From JBAOHV01 sp964450685 (GTDB lineage: Bacteria; Actinomycetota; Acidimicrobiia; Acidimicrobiales; Microtrichaceae), in assembly GCA_964450685.1 (NCBI GenBank), contig CAYVDN010000004.1:44051-108050 (forward strand): a DNA stretch of 64,000 nt, written 5' to 3'. Below are positions 44,054 to 52,343 of the stretch, piece after piece. Position numbers and translations under genes: made by a program. A model generated the notes under the pieces. It did no database searches. It had not been told where the DNA came from and was given only the letters and a program-made list of their open reading frames with translations. How positions within the stretch are numbered: position 1 is the first letter of the stretch; each line of letters starts with the position of its first letter.

Positions 44054-44074
44054 CTGTTGTTTTCTATGCAACAG
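44054..44074. repeat. AT-rich inverted repeat in front of the PAS gene
   Basis: CTGTTG/CAACAG arms are separated by TTTTCTATG, in an AT-rich patch unusual for this DNA. On the minus strand it contains TAGAAA, a weak -10-like element, 22 bp before the PAS start. It may be a promoter or operator. Confidence 0.35.
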
Positions 44075-44085
44075 AATCCCGAACG

Positions 44086-45135
44086 TCAACCAGCGGCGTC
44101 GAACGTCTTGGCCGCACGGCAGGGGCGGGGGTTGAGGAAGAAGGTGCACTCCTGCAGCGCGGGAGGACCGGAGTCGACGGGATCCCGTGACGCGATCGCT
44201 GCGCGGAACGGCTTTCCGTCCGGCCACGTCCCCACCTCGCTCAGATCCGCGTCGCACCATTTGCCTTCGAGCGAGCAGGAGGCCGTCGTGTCGACGACCC
44301 GCCATCCCCAGCGGTCGAGTGCATCGATCGACAGGGTCCCGAGGAAGGGGATCTCGAAGGAGACCGGACCCAAGTGGTCGGCGCTGAGAATCGGAGATCT
44401 GTGCTGGTCGGTCAGAGTGGTCAGGTGCAACCGCTGCGAGCGGGGCACTGTCAGCGAGTTCAACACCTCGATCCCGATTCGGCCGTCCACGAGCAGGTCG
44501 TCCCGGTAGTGAACAGTCGTGAAGCGAGTGTGGGATGGAACTTCGATGGGTCCGTCGGGCAGCAGCTGCGAGAACCACGGCGCGAATGCGGTCGCCCAGA
44601 TCGCCTCGGAGCCCCAACCACGGCCGACCGCCTGGCGGATCAGCCACGGCACCATCCCGCCACCGAAGGAGTGACCAATGAATCCGACCCGGTCCAGGTC
44701 CACCCGGCCGCTGCGTTCGACGGCAAGTCGTGCCCCCGTGTCGACGACGTCGTACTGGTGGGGCGGGTCGTACTCGATCGGCCATGCCGGGAACACCACC
44801 ACGAAACCCCTCGAGACCAGATGGTTGAGAAGCCCGGCGTAGGCGAAGTCGAACACGCCCAGGTAGCCGTGGGCGACGACAGCGAGTGGGCGCTCGGCGT
44901 CTCCGCAGGTGCCCCCGTTCGGAGCAGATGAATCGCCGGTCGGTTCGAGCAGGGTGATCGAGAACCGTCGATCGGCCGGATTGGGGATGCTCGAGCGTGC
45001 CGAGCCGCAGGGACCCGCGGCACCAGGAACGTCGCCGGTCGGCGAGGCGCCCGGCGGCCCCGGTGCGCAGGCGGCCAGTATCGACACGATCATCAGCGAC
45101 ACAACCACCGCCGCGACGTTCCGACGCCGAGTCAT
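44086..45135 (-). CDS. Secreted lipoprotein alpha/beta hydrolase
   Basis: This 349-aa predicted lipoprotein starts MTRRRNVAAVVVSLMIVSI, with lipobox ILAAC (Cys about 23). The mature part is an alpha/beta hydrolase of the dienelactone/PAF-acetylhydrolase group: VVAHGYLG (oxyanion), GFIGHSFGGGM with the nucleophilic Ser, and Asp and His expected nearer the C-terminus. Six or more Cys in the mature part could form disulfides. GGGGGGAACGT precedes the ATG. TATTAG on the minus strand at 45176-45171 is a plausible -10. It may act on esters outside the membrane, substrate unknown. Confidence 0.82.
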   Translation of the reverse strand: MTRRRNVAAVVVSLMIVSILAACAPGPPGASPTGDVPGAAGPCGSARSSIPNPADRRFSITLLEPTGDSSAPNGGTCGDAERPLAVVAHGYLGVFDFAYAGLLNHLVSRGFVVVFPAWPIEYDPPHQYDVVDTGARLAVERSGRVDLDRVGFIGHSFGGGMVPWLIRQAVGRGWGSEAIWATAFAPWFSQLLPDGPIEVPSHTRFTTVHYRDDLLVDGRIGIEVLNSLTVPRSQRLHLTTLTDQHRSPILSADHLGPVSFEIPFLGTLSIDALDRWGWRVVDTTASCSLEGKWCDADLSEVGTWPDGKPFRAAIASRDPVDSGPPALQECTFFLNPRPCRAAKTFDAAG

Positions 45136-45375
45136 ACGTTCCCCCCGAGTAGGTGGCCTCCCCCGAAGCCCTAATAGGCACACGGTAGGGCAACCGACCA
45201 CCGATGGCCATACGTGCCGGCGCATTCGGGGGCCTCGCATCGCCTGATGGGTCCACCTACGCTGCGGTGAACACGCGATTGGTGGTCGGCCGGGTCGGGG
45301 CCCCGCTGCAGCGGTCGGGTTGGTACGAGGGGAGGTCGGCGCCATGGGTCGAGAGCCGAACGGTGGTGGAGGGCG

Positions 45376-46689
45376 ATGATCGGCGCTGCCCGAAGTCGTA
45401 GTCGTGTGACGGCGGCATCCGCCGTGTGCGCGGTTGTCGCCGCGTTGCTGCTCTCCTCGTGCGCACTTCCGGTCGGTCTACCGAGACCCGACCGCTTCGA
45501 GCCGGGCCGAGCTTCTGCAGTGGGCTCGTCGGTGGCCGACGAACCCTCAGCGCATTGCGCAGAGCCTGCAGCTGGGTCGGAGTCCGAGGTCGTCGAGCCC
45601 TCGGACGCGTCGTTGGACGCGGAGAGGCTTCAGCAGGCCCTTGACTACGCGGTCGCGAAGGGGTCGCAGTCGGTGCGTGTATATCGCCACGGGTGCCTTG
45701 TCGGCACGGGCTCCAACGATCCGTCGGTCGAGTGGGTCCCCTTGCCTGCGTGGTCCATGACCAAGGGCGTCGTCTCGATGCTCGTCGGCAGGGCCGTGGA
45801 GCTCGGGTTGCTCGACGTCGATGACCCCATCGGTCGTCACCTGCCCCAGAACGATCCACGCAAGGGTGCTCTGACCGTTCGCCAGTTCCTCAACCAGACG
45901 ACCGGGCTGCGCCTCGCGTGGGCGTCGGACCTCAACGAAGCAGCGACGACCGATTCGGCCCGTGCGGTTCTGGCCCGGCCCTTCGAGGCGGTTCCGGGCT
46001 CGACGTTCAACTACGCGCAGACGACCGTCACGGCGCTCGTGGCGGTGGTCGAAGCCGCAGTGGGCGAGGATCTCCAGGCGTTCGCGCAGCGGGAGCTGTT
46101 CGGCCGTATCGGCATCTCGGCGGACCAGTGGCGCTGGGGCCGTGATGCCTCGGGTCGTACCCAGGGCTTCGCCTTCCTCGAGATGACGCCGAAGGCGTTC
46201 GCCAGGCTCGGGCGCCTGCTGCTCCAGGACGGGCAATGGGCCGGCGAACAGCTGATCGCGTCGGACTACATCGCCCAGGCACGAACCGGAACCGCGGCCA
46301 ATCCCTGCTACGGGTTCCTCTGGGTCAACAACACAGGTCGGGGGTGTCCGCAGAACGGGCCGACGTTGACCTGGTTCGAGGATCCGTGGATGCCCACGCT
46401 GCCATCCGACGCCTTCGCTCTGTCCGGGATGTTCGACCAGCTGGTGATCGTCATACCGAGCCTGGACATGGTGGTCGTTCGCATGGGGCTTCCCCACCAG
46501 CTGCTGGTCGACCCCTGGGGGGACATCTCGGGCGAGAAACCAGCGATGACCTGGCGTTTTGCCCGTGCCCTGATGGCGGCGGTCACCGACGTGGAGGTGG
46601 CTGACCCAGGTGAGTGGCAGCCGAGCGAGCCAGAGGTGGTCGACTGGGTCCACATCTTCCCCGTGCCTGTCCCCGAACCGACGTGGTGA
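45376..46689 (+). CDS. Lipoprotein with serine beta-lactamase/esterase fold
   Basis: This 437-aa protein has an Ala-rich signal and lipobox LLSSC (Cys about 31). The domain is of the class C beta-lactamase/esterase family (COG1680): the catalytic motif SMTK has Ser127 and Lys130, FLNQTTGLRL follows, and Tyr in FNYAQT probably serves as general base. It most likely acts as an esterase, carboxypeptidase or amidase in the cell envelope. GGAGGG precedes the ATG. The F420-type gene follows four bases later on the same strand, so they probably form an operon. Confidence 0.85.
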   Translation: MIGAARSRSRVTAASAVCAVVAALLLSSCALPVGLPRPDRFEPGRASAVGSSVADEPSAHCAEPAAGSESEVVEPSDASLDAERLQQALDYAVAKGSQSVRVYRHGCLVGTGSNDPSVEWVPLPAWSMTKGVVSMLVGRAVELGLLDVDDPIGRHLPQNDPRKGALTVRQFLNQTTGLRLAWASDLNEAATTDSARAVLARPFEAVPGSTFNYAQTTVTALVAVVEAAVGEDLQAFAQRELFGRIGISADQWRWGRDASGRTQGFAFLEMTPKAFARLGRLLLQDGQWAGEQLIASDYIAQARTGTAANPCYGFLWVNNTGRGCPQNGPTLTWFEDPWMPTLPSDAFALSGMFDQLVIVIPSLDMVVVRMGLPHQLLVDPWGDISGEKPAMTWRFARALMAAVTDVEVADPGEWQPSEPEVVDWVHIFPVPVPEPTW

Positions 46690-46693
46690 GACC

Positions 46694-47134
46694 ATGAGAC
46701 TTCCTGACAGCGTGATCTCCGCAGGCGCGTGGATGCTCGAGCACGGCCATCGCACGGCGCTCGCACTCACGGACGGTCACTGGCCCCGGAGGGTGCTGGG
46801 AATGACCCCTGTCGAATTGCACACCACTGGTCGGAGGTCCGGTCAGCGGCGCTCGACCATGCTCACCGCTCCCATCTGCGAACCCGAGCTCGTGGTCCTG
46901 GTCGCGTCCAAGGGCGGTCATTCGGAGAATCCGGACTGGTACCGGAACCTCGTGGCCAACCCACGGGTCGAGCTGACGATCGGCGGCGACGAGTGTTCCA
47001 TGGTCGCCCGCACCGCGTCCGCCGAGGAGAAGGCCGAGTTGTGGCCTCTGATCACCCGTGCCTACAAGGGATACGAGGGATACCAGCGCAGCACCGAACG
47101 CGACATCCCGGTGGTCCTGTGCACGCCGACCTGA
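46694..47134 (+). CDS. F420-dependent nitroreductase-family (DDN-like) protein
   Basis: This 146-aa protein belongs to the DDN/FDR family of split beta-barrel proteins that use coenzyme F420. The pattern VELHTTGRRSGQRRSTMLTA, LVVLVASKGGHSENPDWYRN (about 66-85) and LVANPRVELTIG is diagnostic; the last third has RAYKGYEGYQRSTERDIPVV. The substrate is unknown and the physiological role of most members is unclear. It is probably translated with the preceding hydrolase gene. Confidence 0.9.
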   Translation: MRLPDSVISAGAWMLEHGHRTALALTDGHWPRRVLGMTPVELHTTGRRSGQRRSTMLTAPICEPELVVLVASKGGHSENPDWYRNLVANPRVELTIGGDECSMVARTASAEEKAELWPLITRAYKGYEGYQRSTERDIPVVLCTPT

Positions 47135-47164
47135 TCGCTGGGACGGACCAGGTGGCCCAGGCGG

Positions 47165-48412
47165 TCAGCTGAGCGACATCTGCTCGTCGATCAATGGCCT
47201 GATCAGGTCTGCCAGGTCGTCGCCCAACCGGTTGGTCGCTTCGATCACCAGGTACACGCCGTAGCCGTCGTCCAGGTCGAGCCACGGAACGGCACCGAAA
47301 GCACCGCCGTCCTCGATGTGGGACGGGTCGTCCAGGTCGATCCACCAGCCGAGGCCGTACCCGCCGGTCTCGACGGACTTGGTCTGTGCGCCGTAGGTGT
47401 GGACGACACGTTCGGTGTGCATGCGGTCCACTGCATCGGACGACAGGGCCTGTCGATCACCGCATCGACCCCCGCGCAGATGCATGAGGAGGAGTTGCGC
47501 GTAGTCCGGCGCTGTGATGTAGGCACCGCCTTCCATGTTCGGGTTCATCGTCGGGTCGAGGACCGACGTGTCACCGTGGAATCCCCCCGGGTACTCGAAC
47601 GGAATCATCCCGCCGAGCACCTGCGGTTGGGCGAAATGGTTGTTGTAGCCGAGGGAATCGACGTCGCAAGGCTCTATGTAGGTCTCTTCGATCAGCTCGG
47701 CCCACGACCGTCCCGAGACCTCCTCGGCCAGCGCACCCGCGACCTGCCACTGTCCACCGCCGTAGCGGAACTCGGTGTCGGGAGGGACGACCCGTGAGTC
47801 GTCGTCGGATGTGGTCAGGATCTGACGTCCGCACTCCTGGAGCGTGCCCTCGGCCAGGTACTGGCATATGTAAGGCGGGAACAACGGGTCGCTCGTGAGG
47901 CCGACCAGTCCTGAGCTGTTGGACACCAGTTGCGCTGGTGTGATGTCGGTCGGGGCCCCGTCCCAGTCGACCTGTTCCGCTACGGGCACATCCATGTCGA
48001 CCAGCCCGTCGTCGGCGAGCTTCATGAGCACGCCTGCGGTGAGCATCTTCGACGACGAGGCGATCAGGCTGACCCGGTCAGCGCTGAACTCCCCGGAGTA
48101 GTGCTCGTGGACGATCCCTTCGTCGCGGTCGACGATCACCAGACCAGCACCGTTCAGGCTCTGCTCGGCCACGAACGAGTCGACGGCGGAATCCACCGGA
48201 TCGAAGCTCCGCAAGAGCGTTTCGGTCTCTGATGGGACCGATGTCGAGGACGCGGCCGAATCCTGCACCGAAGCCGATGGGTGCTCCCGGGCGGACGGTC
48301 CTGCGGCCTCCATGTCGGTGCAGCCCACGAGCAATGTCACCACTACCCATCCCGCCAGCGTCGCGACCAGGTGACGGCGCCAGTCGGTGCTGTGGTGGCA
48401 TGACTGGGGCAT
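47165..48412 (-). CDS. Lipoprotein with serine beta-lactamase fold, second copy
   Basis: This 415-aa protein starts MPQSCHHSTDWRRHL, with signal VATLAGWVVVTLLVGC (lipobox Cys about 31) and a Ser/Thr-rich linker. The catalytic Ser119 and Lys122 lie in ASSSKML, and FRYGGGQWQ holds the Tyr of the second motif. It belongs to the COG1680 serine hydrolases; one disulfide is likely (YICQYLAEGTLQECG). The start has GAGGAG seven bases upstream. It is convergent with the DDN-like gene and divergent from the MFS gene, and is a distant relative of the hydrolase at 45376, not a recent duplicate. Confidence 0.84.
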   Translation of the reverse strand: MPQSCHHSTDWRRHLVATLAGWVVVTLLVGCTDMEAAGPSAREHPSASVQDSAASSTSVPSETETLLRSFDPVDSAVDSFVAEQSLNGAGLVIVDRDEGIVHEHYSGEFSADRVSLIASSSKMLTAGVLMKLADDGLVDMDVPVAEQVDWDGAPTDITPAQLVSNSSGLVGLTSDPLFPPYICQYLAEGTLQECGRQILTTSDDDSRVVPPDTEFRYGGGQWQVAGALAEEVSGRSWAELIEETYIEPCDVDSLGYNNHFAQPQVLGGMIPFEYPGGFHGDTSVLDPTMNPNMEGGAYITAPDYAQLLLMHLRGGRCGDRQALSSDAVDRMHTERVVHTYGAQTKSVETGGYGLGWWIDLDDPSHIEDGGAFGAVPWLDLDDGYGVYLVIEATNRLGDDLADLIRPLIDEQMSLS

Positions 48413-48482
48413 CGTCGGACTCCTCGGGTCGATGGGGATGGGGGCGAACGATAGATCCGACGGCGGGTACCGTCGACGCGTG

Positions 48483-50054
48483 ATGGACGTGACATCGGGT
48501 GAGGCTGATGCGAAGGTCCCCAAGGCCGAACGGCGTCACCGCGCCGTGCTCGCCGTCTCGGTGTCGTCCGCGGCCGTGGGTTTCACGACAACCGCCATCA
48601 CCGTCGGAACCCGTGGCATGGCGGCGGACCTCTCCCTCACGGCGACGGAGCTCGGATGGGTGGTCAACTCATATCTCGTCGTCGCCGCCGCGCTGGTGCT
48701 GTCCGGGGCCCGGCTCGGCGACGTCATGGGCCGGGTACGGACGCTCGAAGTCGGACTGGTGGTCTTCGTCGGGGCATCGCTGGTTGGTGTGGCCGCGCCG
48801 GGATTCGCCGTGATCGTTGCCGCGAGGATGCTTCAAGGCGTCGGGGCAGCACTGATCATGCCAGCGGGCATCGAAGTGATCGCCGAGTACACCCGGGACC
48901 CTTCGAAGGTCGACGAGTTCCGATGGCGAGGACTGGCCTATGCATGCTCTTTCGCCGTTGGACCGCTCTTCGGTGGAGTGCTCACGGACCGGTTCTCCTG
49001 GCGCTGGGTGTTCCTGCTGGCCGCCGTGTCGGGTGTGATCGCGTTGATCGCGGCCCGCCCTCTCGAGCGTCACCCCGGGCGCGGGACCCACCGCCCGACC
49101 GACGACTTCCTCGGTGGTGTGCTGGCTGCAGCACTCGTCGGACTGGTCGTCGTGCTCGCCGAGCGGCTTGCTGTGTGGCGGCTCCTCTCACCGGAGTTCC
49201 TGGCAGGTGTCACCCTGGCACTGCTCCTGTCCTTCGCGCTGGTCCTGCACGAACGCAGGGTCCAGCACCCGTTGCTGCACCGTCAGGTGATCGAGGACCG
49301 CCGCGTCCTGGGCGCCAACGTGGCCGCGCTCGGAGCGTCGATCGGCATGGTCAGCCTGCTGTACTTCTTCAACCTCTTCGCCCAGTCGGCCGCGATCTTC
49401 AGCAGCGGCATCGTCTCCGTGATCGCCGCGCTGGCGCCGTTCATCGGGTCGATGGTTCTTTGCGCTGCGCTGGCGCACCGCCTGGGGGTCCGATACGGGC
49501 CAACCGGTCCGGTAGTGGCCGGCTTCGTCCTGATGGTGGTCGGGTTCGGATGGCTGAGCAGGGTTACGACGATCACGACCGAGGCGCAGCTGATGGTTCC
49601 TCTCACCGTCGCCGGAGTCGGTGCCGGCATCACGAACGCGAGCCTCACGGGTGTGGCCGTGCTCGACCTGCCGGCCGGTCGCATGAACGAGGCAGCGGGC
49701 TGGAACGGCGTCGCCAGGTTCCTTGGTTCAGCTATCGCGTTGGCGGTGGGCACCACTGCGTTCCTGTCGGTGAACCGTGACGGCGGCGCTCATCCCGAGA
49801 CGGCGCACGCAGCATCGAATGCCTTCGACGCGGCGGTGGAGACGCTCGCGCATGACCTGTCCGGTCCGCTGAGCGCCGTAGCCGACATGGACACCGCGCA
49901 GCGGTTCGCCCGCACCATGGCCGTCACCTCGGTGATGCTGGTCATGGTTGCGTTCGTGGCGTGCCTGCTTCTGTGGAGCTCCGCCCGCGGCTCCGCGAGC
50001 GCGTCGTCGGCCGGTCGGATCAATCACCGTCCTGCCACGTCGGACCCGAAGTGA
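48483..50054 (+). CDS. MFS multidrug-type exporter (DHA2 family)
   Basis: This 523-aa transporter has about 14 membrane helices, typical of the DHA2 (14-TMS) H+ antiporters that expel drugs or metabolites. The loop between helices 2 and 3 is GARLGDVMGRVRTLEVG (GxxxDrxGrr motif), and ARMLQGVGAALIMPAGIEVI is the antiporter-type helix. ATG at 48483 and an immediately preceding GTG at 48480 are both possible starts. It is divergent from the beta-lactamase-like lipoprotein and its end overlaps the next, antisense, gene by 35 bp. Substrate unknown. Confidence 0.87.
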   Translation: MDVTSGEADAKVPKAERRHRAVLAVSVSSAAVGFTTTAITVGTRGMAADLSLTATELGWVVNSYLVVAAALVLSGARLGDVMGRVRTLEVGLVVFVGASLVGVAAPGFAVIVAARMLQGVGAALIMPAGIEVIAEYTRDPSKVDEFRWRGLAYACSFAVGPLFGGVLTDRFSWRWVFLLAAVSGVIALIAARPLERHPGRGTHRPTDDFLGGVLAAALVGLVVVLAERLAVWRLLSPEFLAGVTLALLLSFALVLHERRVQHPLLHRQVIEDRRVLGANVAALGASIGMVSLLYFFNLFAQSAAIFSSGIVSVIAALAPFIGSMVLCAALAHRLGVRYGPTGPVVAGFVLMVVGFGWLSRVTTITTEAQLMVPLTVAGVGAGITNASLTGVAVLDLPAGRMNEAAGWNGVARFLGSAIALAVGTTAFLSVNRDGGAHPETAHAASNAFDAAVETLAHDLSGPLSAVADMDTAQRFARTMAVTSVMLVMVAFVACLLLWSSARGSASASSAGRINHRPATSDPK

Positions 50055-50901
50055 CCTCGACAGCGTCGCGGTCCTCGATCTCGAAGACACGACAGAGGGT
50101 GCCTGCGGCGAACCGTGCGGCTTCGGCCACACGACGGCCGAAGGTGCCGCCTTCGGGCTCGACCGTGTCGCGTTCCCACTCGACCCAGTAGTTGCCGCAG
50201 TCTCCGTCGCACGACTCCGGAGTGTTCCACCCGATGTCGTACAAGGCCCGGTGCTCGTCGGCTGTCAGCAACTGGTCCGCTGCGAGATGACGGTCACCGG
50301 AGACCTCGCCGCGTAGGAGCGAACCGTCGTGGGTCACGAACTGGACGTACCGGCCCGTGGAAGCCAGGTCGAACACGAGATAGGTGTAGCCCTCGGCGAG
50401 CGATCGGCTGAGCCAACCGGCGATCTGCAGCTCCACGAGCTCAGGGTCCTCGGAGTACAGCTCTAGCAGCTCGTGCTCCAGGCGGTCGGTAGGGCGGCTC
50501 GGAGCTGGGCTGCCAGGGATGTGTGTGAACGGGTCCACGCTGAGTGCCAGCTCGCGGAACTCGCGGTCGAGCTCGGCGGTGTAGTCGAACAGCTCTCGGC
50601 GGGTCCCGTCTGGGAACCGGACGAACGGCACGACGATCATCTCGAGATCTCCGGAGTCCGGGTTGGAGACCTCCTTGTCGTTCGCCCGGAACACCCAGCC
50701 GCGGACTACCTCCCCATCGTCGGGGCGCGAGTCGACCTCGAGGTCGAGGGGCTCGCCGAAGCGGGCGACGACGTACTCCTCGACGTCGGATGCGTCGACC
50801 GTGGCCGGCACCTCCAGCCAGTCCACTGCCACCTCACCCCGCGAAGCGACGTCGCGGGCGATGACCCGAATGTCGATTCCGTCGAAACTGACCGCTTCCA
50901 T
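50020..50901 (-). CDS. Putative TY-Chap-like peptide chaperone (hypothetical)
   Basis: This 293-aa acidic soluble protein has no signal. The second half (about 155-290) follows a pattern I associate with TY-Chap proteins, a family related to type III chaperones and YbjN: YVQFVTHDGSLLRGEVSGD, then LLTADEHRALYDIGWNTPES, then NYWVEWERD and VAEAARFAAGTLCRVFEI. The N-terminal half is probably a second related domain. Members are often near secretion genes but none is seen here. The function is not established and the family call is from memory. It overlaps the MFS gene at its 3' end. Confidence 0.6.
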   Translation of the reverse strand: MEAVSFDGIDIRVIARDVASRGEVAVDWLEVPATVDASDVEEYVVARFGEPLDLEVDSRPDDGEVVRGWVFRANDKEVSNPDSGDLEMIVVPFVRFPDGTRRELFDYTAELDREFRELALSVDPFTHIPGSPAPSRPTDRLEHELLELYSEDPELVELQIAGWLSRSLAEGYTYLVFDLASTGRYVQFVTHDGSLLRGEVSGDRHLAADQLLTADEHRALYDIGWNTPESCDGDCGNYWVEWERDTVEPEGGTFGRRVAEAARFAAGTLCRVFEIEDRDAVEVTSGPTWQDGD

Positions 50902-51028
50902 ACCTCAACAACCCCCCGCCCCTGCGATCGAGCATCTCACGTCCGATGAATCGCGTGTAGAGGAAAGTCGCAGTCAGGTATGTTCGGACCAAGGCGCCCG
51001 GATGGGGGTGTTGTCAGGGGGAAGTGGA

Positions 51029-52234
51029 ATGGGTGTCTGTTCCGGGCGTACGCGCACGTTGCCGGCCGTTCTGTTGGTGGTGGTGTCAGCAGCGGCGCTC
51101 CTCGTCTCGTGTACGCCGCCTCCTGATCCGGTCACTCCTAGTCAGGCTCCGCCGACCATCGATTCCTTCACGGTCCGCAGCGCCCGTCACGTGGCACCCG
51201 TGGTGGCGACCTACCGCTGGCACGTGAGCGATCCGAACGGTGATCGCCTCACCTGTCGGGTCGACATCGGCGCGGACGGTTCCTTCGAGCACGAGCTCCA
51301 CCCCTGTCGGAACGTCGACGCTGTGCTGGCCCAGTACGCCGACGTCGGCCTGCACACGGCGACGCTCGAGGTCAGCGATGGCAACTCGGCGCCGGTTCGC
51401 GCCGATACGTCCATCGACGTTGCTGATGGGCCGGAGGAGACCTACGAGATCACGCTTCGGCTGGATCCCTCCATGCGGCCGGAGTTCCGCAACGCCTTCG
51501 AGGCCGCCGCGCAGCGCTGGGAGCGAGTGCTCGTCGCCGGCGTCGAGGACGTGGCGCTGCAACTGCCCGACGGTCTGTTCGGCTGGGTGCAGGGCTTCTC
51601 CGGCAGCGTGGACGACGTGATGATCGATGCTCGCGCAGGTTCGATCGACGGTCCCGGCAGGGTGCTCGGACAGGCAGGCGGACTGCTGGTCCGCCAGCCT
51701 GAGTGGCAGCCCTACTGGGGGATCATGAACTTCGACGAGGACGACCTGGAGGCGCTGCATTCCGCGGGCCGCCTGGACGATGTGATCCTCCACGAGATGG
51801 GTCACGTGCTGGGCCTGGGGGCGAACTGGCTGTTCACCGGATCGGTGCAGAATCTCCTGACGGATCCTGCCTACAGCGGCAGCGCCGGGGTGGCCGCCTA
51901 CCAGGAGCTCGGTGGTGACCGTTGGGTTCCGCTCGAGAAGGGCGGTGGTGTGGGAACAGCGGTCGGGCACTGGCGCGAGTCGGTCTTCGGTGACGAGTTG
52001 ATGACCGGCTATCTGGGGTCACAGCCGGTCGTGATGAGCAGAGTGAGCGTCGCGGCGCTGGCCGACCTGGGTTACGGGGTGGACCTGTCCGCGGCGGATC
52101 CGTACACGCTGCCCAGCGGAGCGGCGCTGCGCTCGGCAGCGCCGCTCGCGACCGCACACACCGATCCGCTGCCCGTCTATCCGGATGGAATCCCTGTTGA
52201 CGCATCGTTGCCCGGTACGACCGTCGGGAGCTGA
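51029..52234 (+). CDS. Secreted lipoprotein metalloprotease, leishmanolysin-like
   Basis: This 401-aa protein has a signal and lipobox LLVSC (Cys about 27), then a PKD/Ig-like domain (about 38-130; YRWHVSDPNGDRLTCRVDIG). The catalytic domain has HEMGHVLGLG with ligands His255 and His259 and catalytic Glu256, and a third His314 in GHWRESVFGDELMTGYLGS, where the Met belongs to the Met-turn. This late third His and HW-ELMTG pattern is that of leishmanolysin-type (M8) peptidases. AGGGGG lies 7 bases before the ATG; TATGTT at 50979 is a possible -10. An ATG 27 bp upstream is a less likely start. It likely degrades proteins outside the cell. Confidence 0.84.
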   Translation: MGVCSGRTRTLPAVLLVVVSAAALLVSCTPPPDPVTPSQAPPTIDSFTVRSARHVAPVVATYRWHVSDPNGDRLTCRVDIGADGSFEHELHPCRNVDAVLAQYADVGLHTATLEVSDGNSAPVRADTSIDVADGPEETYEITLRLDPSMRPEFRNAFEAAAQRWERVLVAGVEDVALQLPDGLFGWVQGFSGSVDDVMIDARAGSIDGPGRVLGQAGGLLVRQPEWQPYWGIMNFDEDDLEALHSAGRLDDVILHEMGHVLGLGANWLFTGSVQNLLTDPAYSGSAGVAAYQELGGDRWVPLEKGGGVGTAVGHWRESVFGDELMTGYLGSQPVVMSRVSVAALADLGYGVDLSAADPYTLPSGAALRSAAPLATAHTDPLPVYPDGIPVDASLPGTTVGS

Positions 52235-52276
52235 ACCCACCACCCGCCAACTGCTTTGCCCACGTTCGGACTGCCG

Positions 52277-52295
52277 GGTGCACATAAGGTGCACC
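52277..52295. repeat. GGTGCAC repeat upstream of the substrate-binding protein gene
   Basis: Two GGTGCAC units are separated by ATAA; each contains the palindrome GTGCAC, so the 19-bp site is also inverted. CATAAG within it could be a -10 element. It lies 49 bp before the liv-type binding protein gene and may be its operator. Confidence 0.4.
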
Positions 52296-52343
52296 GAGGC
52301 GTCACGCCCGTGATGCCCGAAGGACAACCAACGGGGGTTCAAC

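Noticed and set aside
44033..45256. Upstream extension of the PAS gene frame
   Set aside because: Those 408 codons are antisense-style sequence in another frame of the lipoprotein hydrolase gene, which has a signal peptide, lipobox and GHSFGG motif.
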